Part shown: in pieces, positions 6,106-9,302 of the stretch
How the letters are laid out: each line of letters begins with the position of its first letter
Position numbering within the stretch: position 1 is the stretch's first letter
Origin: Streptomyces sp. NRRL S-118
Lineage (GTDB): Bacteria; Actinomycetota; Actinomycetes; Streptomycetales; Streptomycetaceae
Reading direction: 5' to 3'
Assembly (NCBI RefSeq): GCF_000716335.1
Contig: NZ_KL591003.1
Coordinates: forward strand, 160,474 to 169,775
Length of the DNA stretch: 9,302 nt
Made by a program: the position numbers and the translations under genes
The notes under the pieces: model-generated
What the model was told of the DNA's origin: nothing
Database searches by the model: none
Seen by the model: the letters and a program-made list of their open reading frames with translations, nothing else

Positions 6106-6591
6106 CTACGCGGACGCGCCGTCGTACGCCTTCCGCAGCGTGGCGATGTCCAGCTTGCCCATCGCGAGCATGGCCTGCGTGACCCGGCGTGCCCTCTCGG
6201 GGTCCGGGTCGGCGATCATTTCCAGGAGCGGCTCCGGGACGACCTGCCACGACAGGCCGAACTTGTCCTTCAGCCAGCCGCAAGGCCCCTCCTGCCCGCC
6301 CTCGGACAGCCTGGTCCAGTAATGGTCCACCTCACCCTGGTCCTCGCAGCGGATCTGGAACGAGATCGCCTCGTCGAAGGTGAACTCGGGGCCGCCGTTC
6401 AGCGCGACGAACTTCTGCCCGTTGGCCACGAACTCGACGGTCATCACCGACCCCGCGGGCCCGGGCGCGCCCTCGGGGTACCGGACGACACGGCCGATGC
6501 CGGAGTCCTTGAACAGGGAGACGTAGAAGTGTGCGGCCTCCTCGGCCCGGCCGTCGAACCACAGGCAGGTGGTGAATCCGTCCCCGGTCAT
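6106..6591 (-). CDS. PhnB/YjdN-like VOC-fold protein (3-demethylubiquinone methyltransferase-like domain, 161 aa)
   Basis: The protein matches the single-domain VOC proteins long labelled 3-demethylubiquinone-9 3-methyltransferase-like (Pfam 3-dmu-9_3-mt; PhnB/YjdN). Recognisable parts are TCLWFDGRAEEAAHFYVSLF (about 8-27), GSVMTVEFVANGQKFVALNGG (47-67), FTFDEAISFQIRCEDQGEVDHYW (about 70-92), and GWLKDKFGLSWQVVP followed by PEPLLEMIADPDPERARRVTQAMLAMGKLDIATLRKAY at the end. Members are small dimeric betaalphabetabetabeta proteins; no methyltransferase activity should be assumed from the name and Streptomyces makes menaquinone rather than ubiquinone. The ATG at 6591 has GAGGAGG (6597-6603) 5 nt upstream, so the start is secure. 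It is monocistronic, with a dyad at 6618-6633 just upstream that may be its operator. Confidence 0.95.
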   Translation of the reverse strand: MTGDGFTTCLWFDGRAEEAAHFYVSLFKDSGIGRVVRYPEGAPGPAGSVMTVEFVANGQKFVALNGGPEFTFDEAISFQIRCEDQGEVDHYWTRLSEGGQEGPCGWLKDKFGLSWQVVPEPLLEMIADPDPERARRVTQAMLAMGKLDIATLRKAYDGASA

Positions 6592-6617
6592 CGCTTCCTC
6601 CTCGGGTGGGTGAGTGC

Positions 6618-6633
6618 GTCCACCGGTATGGAC
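6618..6633. promoter_or_regulatory. Candidate operator GTCCA-N6-TGGAC upstream of the VOC gene
   Basis: Perfect 5-bp arms around ccggta lie 27-42 nt before the VOC start codon, a position that would overlap the transcription start or the 5' leader. It might bind a repressor or form a small RNA hairpin. Confidence 0.3.
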
Positions 6634-6673
6634 CGGGTCCGGGGCGGGAACTCATCGCTCCCGGCACACGGCA

Positions 6674-6722
6674 CGGCGCCCTCGCCCGTGCCCGCGAGGT
6701 GCGGACAAGGATGAGGGCGCCG
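6674..6722 (-). terminator. Candidate terminator of the paralogous gene pair
   Basis: Arms CGGCGCCCTC (6674-6683) and GAGGGCGCCG (6713-6722) pair perfectly over 10 bp. The 29-nt loop contains a further CCGC/GCGG stem (6692-6695 and 6701-6704). It begins 24 nt after the stop of the downstream gene on the minus strand. Confidence 0.5.
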
Positions 6723-6745
6723 CGGGAGGGGCCGTGTCCTCCGGT

Positions 6746-7375
6746 TCAGAGGCGCAGCAGCCGGTCGGTCATGTCGCGGTACTCCCGCAGCGTGACGCGG
6801 AGCTGCTCGGTGTCGGCCGCGCGGTCACCGCCGTCCCATGCGGTACGCAGCTTCCGGCGCTGTTCCGCCAGGGCACTGGTCAGCCGCTCGGCGACCTCCT
6901 CCATCGTCCCGGCGGCCTCCTGCACGGCGCGCCGCGGGTCATCGACGAAGTCGGTCATGGCGTGCTGGATCCGCCGTTCGAGCGCCTCCCGCTCGCCATC
7001 GGCGACCAGGGAGCGGGCCGGTGTCGCGGCCCTCGCGTCGGCCGTGCCTGCGGAGCGAGGGGATCCGGCCGGCCGCGAGTCGCCCGCGCCGGCCGGTCCG
7101 TGGCCTTCGGCCGGCCGAGAGCTGTCCTGGGGTGCGTGTGAGCTGCCCTGGGATGCCCGCGAGGTGTCCTGGGGCGGTGTCGCGTGGACGGGGTACACCG
7201 CGCGGGACGGGTCGGCGCCACCGGCGACGGCGGGGTTCACGCCGCCGTCCGCGCCGGCTCGCGCGGGCCGGCCCGGGTCGGCCGACGAGCGACCGGCGAG
7301 GTGCTGTACGGGCTGGGACTGCCCGGAGGCGGGCGGCGTCCCCTTCTGCGGTACCTGAGCGGGGTCGAGGCTCAT
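6746..7375 (-). CDS. Soluble protein with disordered N-terminus and helical domain shared with its upstream neighbour (209 aa)
   Basis: Residues 1-125 are rich in Pro, Ala, Gly, Ser and Gln and look disordered; they include three tandem 7-residue repeats near 67-88 (PPQDTSR, ASQGSSH, APQDSSR). The C-terminal 80 residues are predicted helical: EALERRIQHAMTDFVDDPRRAVQEAAGTMEEVAERLT, then a DTEQLRVTLREYRDMTDRLLRL end. The signatures FVDDPRRAVQEA and DTEQLR match FVDAPREAVAEA and NTEQLR in the upstream gene, so the two domains are paralogous, although this copy is shorter between them. It has no membrane segment. The ATG at 7375 overlaps the preceding stop as TGATG, with GGAG 4 nt upstream, indicating translational coupling and a shared process. 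This helical family is common but uncharacterised in Streptomyces; its function is unknown. Confidence 0.86.
   Translation of the reverse strand: MSLDPAQVPQKGTPPASGQSQPVQHLAGRSSADPGRPARAGADGGVNPAVAGGADPSRAVYPVHATPPQDTSRASQGSSHAPQDSSRPAEGHGPAGAGDSRPAGSPRSAGTADARAATPARSLVADGEREALERRIQHAMTDFVDDPRRAVQEAAGTMEEVAERLTSALAEQRRKLRTAWDGGDRAADTEQLRVTLREYRDMTDRLLRL
7119..7181. repeat. Three tandem 21-bp units inside the soluble paralogue gene
   Basis: Units at 7119-7139, 7140-7160 and 7161-7181 each begin GAG(C/G)TG(T/C)CCTGGG. They preserve the frame and encode heptapeptides of the form PQDSSRx in the disordered part. Expansion or contraction would only change linker length. Confidence 0.8.
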
Positions 7376-8025
7376 CAGACTCCACTTCCCTTCGGCTTCA
7401 GCGAGCGGGGCAGGTGCGACGGACGGTGGTGGTGGCCGCTGTCCGCCTCGTGGCGCCGTGCGCCGCGGCGGTGGTTGCGCGGCCGGTCGGAGCTCAGCTC
7501 CTCGAAGAGCCGTCGGGCTTCGAGCAGCGCTGTGCGCAGTTGCTCCGTGTTCGCCCCGGTCCCTTCCGGACGAGCTGCCCGGCGCACGCGGCGGTAGGCG
7601 TCGAGGCTGTGGGCGTGGTGCACGGACAGCGCGGCCATCTGCTCCTCGTACGCGTTGGCGGCGGGGAAGCCCCGCTCCTCCGCCAGCCCGGCCAGCAGCT
7701 CGCCCGCCTCCGCGACCGCTTCGCGCGGGGCGTCCACGAACCGCTGCTGCAGCTCGGCCCAGCGGGTCTCATAGCGTTCCCGCACCTCGCCGGTCAGCGG
7801 ATGCGGCCGCAGGTGACCGTACCGCTCGACCCGCCCGGCGAGTTCGCGGTCGGCCGCCTCGTGGTTGCCGTCGTGACGCGCGAGAGTGAGGTCGTACTCG
7901 GGCCCGAAGCGCCTCTGCAGCGCGGGGCGCCGCAGTTCGTTGCGGGACCGGCTCCTCCAGTACAGCGCCGCGCCCACGAGGGCCACCAACACGACCAGGG
8001 CGACGACGATCAGGACAGTGGACAT
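7375..8025 (-). CDS. Membrane-anchored protein with Streptomyces-type helical domain (216 aa)
   Basis: An N-terminal transmembrane helix (residues 3-22, LIVVALVVLVALVGAAL) is followed by a basic stop-transfer run (RSRSRNELRRPALQRRFG). This puts the bulk of the protein in the cytoplasm if the N-terminus faces out. Residues 41-180 form the soluble part: PEYDLTLARHDGNHEAADREL, RHL-like LRPHPLTGEVRERYETRWAE, LQQRFVDAPREAVAEAGELLA, RGFP, ALSVHHAHSLDAYRR, and finally NTEQLRTALLEARRLFEEL. That order is typical of an uncharacterised actinobacterial family in which a strongly helical domain follows one membrane anchor. The tail (181-216) is basic and His-rich. The ATG at 8025 has GAGGG about 9 nt upstream; the long open frame further upstream is antisense to other features and is not used. 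It is the first gene of a TGATG-coupled pair and has a SigB-like promoter sequence just before it, which suggests a stress role but does not prove one. Confidence 0.9.
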   Translation of the reverse strand: MSTVLIVVALVVLVALVGAALYWRSRSRNELRRPALQRRFGPEYDLTLARHDGNHEAADRELAGRVERYGHLRPHPLTGEVRERYETRWAELQQRFVDAPREAVAEAGELLAGLAEERGFPAANAYEEQMAALSVHHAHSLDAYRRVRRAARPEGTGANTEQLRTALLEARRLFEELSSDRPRNHRRGARRHEADSGHHHRPSHLPRSLKPKGSGV

Positions 8026-8048
8026 GACTGTTTTCCCTCGATCCGGGT

Positions 8049-8072
8049 GTGCCCAAAGGGTGTTCGTCACGC
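8049..8072 (-). promoter_or_regulatory. SigB-like promoter of the paralogous pair
   Basis: On the minus strand GCGT (8069-8072) is followed by 14 nt and GGGCAC (8049-8054). The published S. coelicolor SigB consensus is GNNT-N14-16-GGGTAC/T, so only one base (T to C) differs. It lies 24 nt before the start codon, which would give a very short leader. The match is suggestive only. Confidence 0.35.
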
Positions 8073-8156
8073 AGGTTGCCGCGATTCCGGGGGACAAACG
8101 GCATGACAGGCACTCAGGGCGGGCGGTGGGCCCGGCCCCAGGTGCATCGCCGTCGC

Positions 8157-8203
8157 GCGTCCCCAGGTCACTCGTGCCGGTGGCGGGGACGCACAGCACC
8201 GGC
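8157..8203 (+). promoter_or_regulatory. Two overlapping stems in the leader of the lipoprotein gene
   Basis: GCGTCCCC (8157-8164) can pair with GGGGACGC (8185-8192), and GCCGGTG (8176-8182) with CACCGGC (8197-8203). The stems cross, so they are either mutually exclusive or form a strained pseudoknot. They end just before the Shine-Dalgarno region of the downstream gene and could control translation, if the transcript starts upstream. Confidence 0.3.
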
Positions 8204-8235
8204 GCGGAAGGGGATCCGTGCGCGAAGGTGGCCGG

Positions 8236-8841
8236 ATGCGCCCGCTCGTCCTGTCCCGCGCCCGCACCGCCCCCGCCGCGCTCGCGGCCCGGGCCGTGCT
8301 CGCCGCCGTCCTCCTCGGAACGGCGGGTTGTGTGTCCGTGCCCCACGCCGCCGTTCCCCCGCCCAACCACCCGGCTCCGGCGGGCGGTCCGGCCTCCGCT
8401 CCCGTGGTGTGGCGGCCTCCTGCCGAGCCCCCGGCCCAGCAGGAGCTCGCGACGACGGGCCCGGCCGCCCGGCCCGGCACGCCATCGGCGGCGGGCGGTC
8501 GAGCCGAACGCGAGGAGCCCGGCACGGACGGGAACGGCCCGCGGCGTCCGGCAGCTCAGCCACCGGGCGGGATGTCCGCGTGGGGAACGACGGCGGGGCG
8601 CGGCCCGACGGCAGGGCAGGGAAAGACGGCATCGCAGGGGAGGACGACGGGTCGGACCCGGGCGGCCGTACCGGCCGCGGCCCCCGAGCGCACGGCGCCT
8701 GCGCCCCGGCTCGTCCCGCCGCAGCTGCCGAAGCCACCGCGGTCCCGTCCCACTCAGGGCATGGAGGACGTGTGCCGCGCCTCCCGCGGGGTCACCGACC
8801 CGTCGATCACCGCATGGTGCGTCAAGACCTTCATCCGCTGA
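8236..8841 (+). CDS. Pro/Ala-rich predicted lipoprotein with C-terminal two-cysteine motif (201 aa)
   Basis: The N-terminus is a signal sequence: MRPLVLSRARTAPAALAARA, then VLAAVLLGTAGC with a lipobox-like TAGC whose Cys is residue 32. Mature protein from about 32-170 is a Pro/Ala/Gly/Thr-rich linker with irregular TAGxG and TAxQG repeats. It ends in a short more ordered segment MEDVCRASRGVTDPSITAWCVKTFIR, where two cysteines ten or so residues apart could form a disulfide. It is probably anchored on the outer face of the membrane, reaching into the wall. The ATG at 8236 gives a normal signal length and has GAAGG 7 nt upstream; a GTG at 8218 with GGAAGGGG before it is an in-frame alternative of 207 residues. 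Plus-strand codon bias supports coding, although strong antisense frames exist. I do not recognise a named family. It lies divergently from the paralogous pair and upstream of the small membrane protein, 75 nt away. Confidence 0.75.
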   Translation: MRPLVLSRARTAPAALAARAVLAAVLLGTAGCVSVPHAAVPPPNHPAPAGGPASAPVVWRPPAEPPAQQELATTGPAARPGTPSAAGGRAEREEPGTDGNGPRRPAAQPPGGMSAWGTTAGRGPTAGQGKTASQGRTTGRTRAAVPAAAPERTAPAPRLVPPQLPKPPRSRPTQGMEDVCRASRGVTDPSITAWCVKTFIR

Positions 8842-8906
8842 CCACCGTCCGACGAGCCGCCGCCCCGAGGTGCGCCTACTCTTGTGGTGGGGTAATCCTC
8901 GAGATC

Positions 8907-8911
8907 GGAGG
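8907..8911 (+). promoter_or_regulatory. Ribosome binding site of the 51-residue membrane protein
   Basis: GGAGG stands 5 nt before the ATG at 8917, an ideal position. A GGGTAA sequence at 8891-8896 region just upstream resembles a SigB -10 element, but no matching -35 is found at 14-16 nt. Confidence 0.7.
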
Positions 8912-8916
8912 ACGCA

Positions 8917-9072
8917 ATGATCATCCTCGGGGTCATCCTGCTCATCATCGGCCTGGTGGCCGGCATCTCCATCCTCTGGACGATCGGAGTCATCCTGGTC
9001 GTCATCGGAGCCGTCCTCTGGATCCTGGGAGCGATCGGCCACGCGGTCGGCGGACGCCGTCACTACTGGTGA
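8917..9072 (+). CDS. Small hydrophobic membrane protein, DUF6131-like (51 aa)
   Basis: The 51-residue product is nearly all hydrophobic: MIILGVILLIIGLVAGISIL (helix 1, about 2-20), WTIGVILVVIGAVLWILGAI (helix 2, about 23-41), then a basic tail GHAVGGRRHYW. This fits the short two-helix actinobacterial proteins labelled DUF6131, which end in GRRHYW-like sequences. GGAGG at 5 nt gives a strong start, and the stop at 9070-9072 is followed by a perfect hairpin. The gene is easy to miss because it is short and a longer antisense frame covers it. Family assignment is from memory of the consensus; function is unknown, with a membrane-located role inferred. Confidence 0.88.
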   Translation: MIILGVILLIIGLVAGISILWTIGVILVVIGAVLWILGAIGHAVGGRRHYW

Positions 9073-9142
9073 TCTGCTGCTCGTCCAGGCACGTTCCGTA
9101 CCGGCGCGGGGGCCCGGCCGGTCACCCAACGGGGCACGCCGT

Positions 9143-9172
9143 CCGGCCCGGCCGTACCCGCGGCCGGGCCGG
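9143..9172 (+). terminator. Perfect 12-bp hairpin terminator after the small membrane protein
   Basis: Arms CCGGCCCGGCCG (9143-9154) and CGGCCGGGCCGG (9161-9172) pair without mismatch around a 6-nt loop, 71 nt after the stop. It may also serve a convergent minus-strand gene beyond the right edge. Confidence 0.8.
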
Positions 9173-9270
9173 CGTCGGCACGCGCGCACGCTCACGCGCA
9201 CAGGCATGGCAGCGTCCGGCAGGCAGCGGCACGGCCGGCGCCCGGGACCGTGGCCGGGGTCTGTCGTTCG

Positions 9271-9284
9271 GATCCGGCCGGATC
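9271..9284. repeat. 14-bp perfect palindrome GATCCGGCCGGATC
   Basis: The sequence equals its own reverse complement. It sits near the right edge between the terminator and the unknown next gene. It could be an operator or a chance GC-rich palindrome. Confidence 0.35.
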
Positions 9285-9302
9285 AGGGAGTGGCGTCCGG
9301 CG

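Noticed and set aside
8026..9207. N-terminal extension of the membrane-anchored gene (394 more codons)
   Set aside because: It covers the plus-strand lipoprotein and small membrane protein; the real start at 8025 begins a membrane helix behind a Shine-Dalgarno.
1..9302. Apparent excess of BamHI-type GGATCC (about 13 sites)
   Set aside because: Most are in unrelated coding contexts or promoters with no regular spacing; I could not show it exceeds what codon use gives.
9283..9302. Possible C-terminal end of a minus-strand gene (PDATP then stop)
   Set aside because: Only a handful of codons lie in the window, so no product can be supported.

Overview
The window comes from a high-GC actinobacterium, almost certainly Streptomyces. 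The base composition is very GC-rich, third codon positions are nearly all G or C, and several genes start with GTG behind strong Shine-Dalgarno sites. The gene content also fits: a streptogrisin-type secreted protease, a multi-HAMP (OsaA/Nik1-like) sensor kinase, and a DUF6131-type membrane microprotein. I found no in-frame TTA codon in any called gene. No IS element, CRISPR array, tRNA or rRNA was seen, so it looks like ordinary chromosomal arm or accessory sequence.

Left part (1-4290), all minus strand. The N-terminal 124 codons of a soluble multi-HAMP histidine kinase run off the left edge. A 445-bp intergenic region with a strong hairpin separates it from a two-gene unit: a secreted Ser/Asn-linker protein (994-1521), then a 55-residue zinc-finger microprotein (818-985) whose Shine-Dalgarno overlaps the upstream stop codon. 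Next is a complete EF-G paralogue of 716 aa (1688-3838), not flanked by ribosomal-protein genes and ended by a perfect 15-bp hairpin. Its upstream region is unusually long. It holds a degenerate array of eight 13-14 bp repeats, an 11-bp hairpin, and a possible 24-residue peptide whose stop codon lies inside that hairpin.

Middle part (4290-6600). About 700 bp without a convincing gene precede a plus-strand streptogrisin zymogen (4985-5902). It faces a minus-strand PhnB/VOC-fold protein (6106-6591). The gap between them holds two candidate hairpin terminators and a 17-bp tandem repeat.

Right part (6600-9302). Two minus-strand genes overlap as TGATG. The first (216 aa) is membrane-anchored, the second (209 aa) is soluble, and they share a diverged C-terminal helical domain. 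A sequence close to the published SigB promoter consensus lies just upstream of the pair. Divergently, on the plus strand, are a Pro/Ala-rich predicted lipoprotein (8236-8841) and a 51-residue double-helix membrane protein (8917-9072), followed by a perfect 12-bp hairpin.

The parts most likely to be undescribed are the long leader of the EF-G paralogue, the paralogous membrane/soluble pair, and the secreted-protein/zinc-finger pair. No large defence or biosynthetic system is visible.
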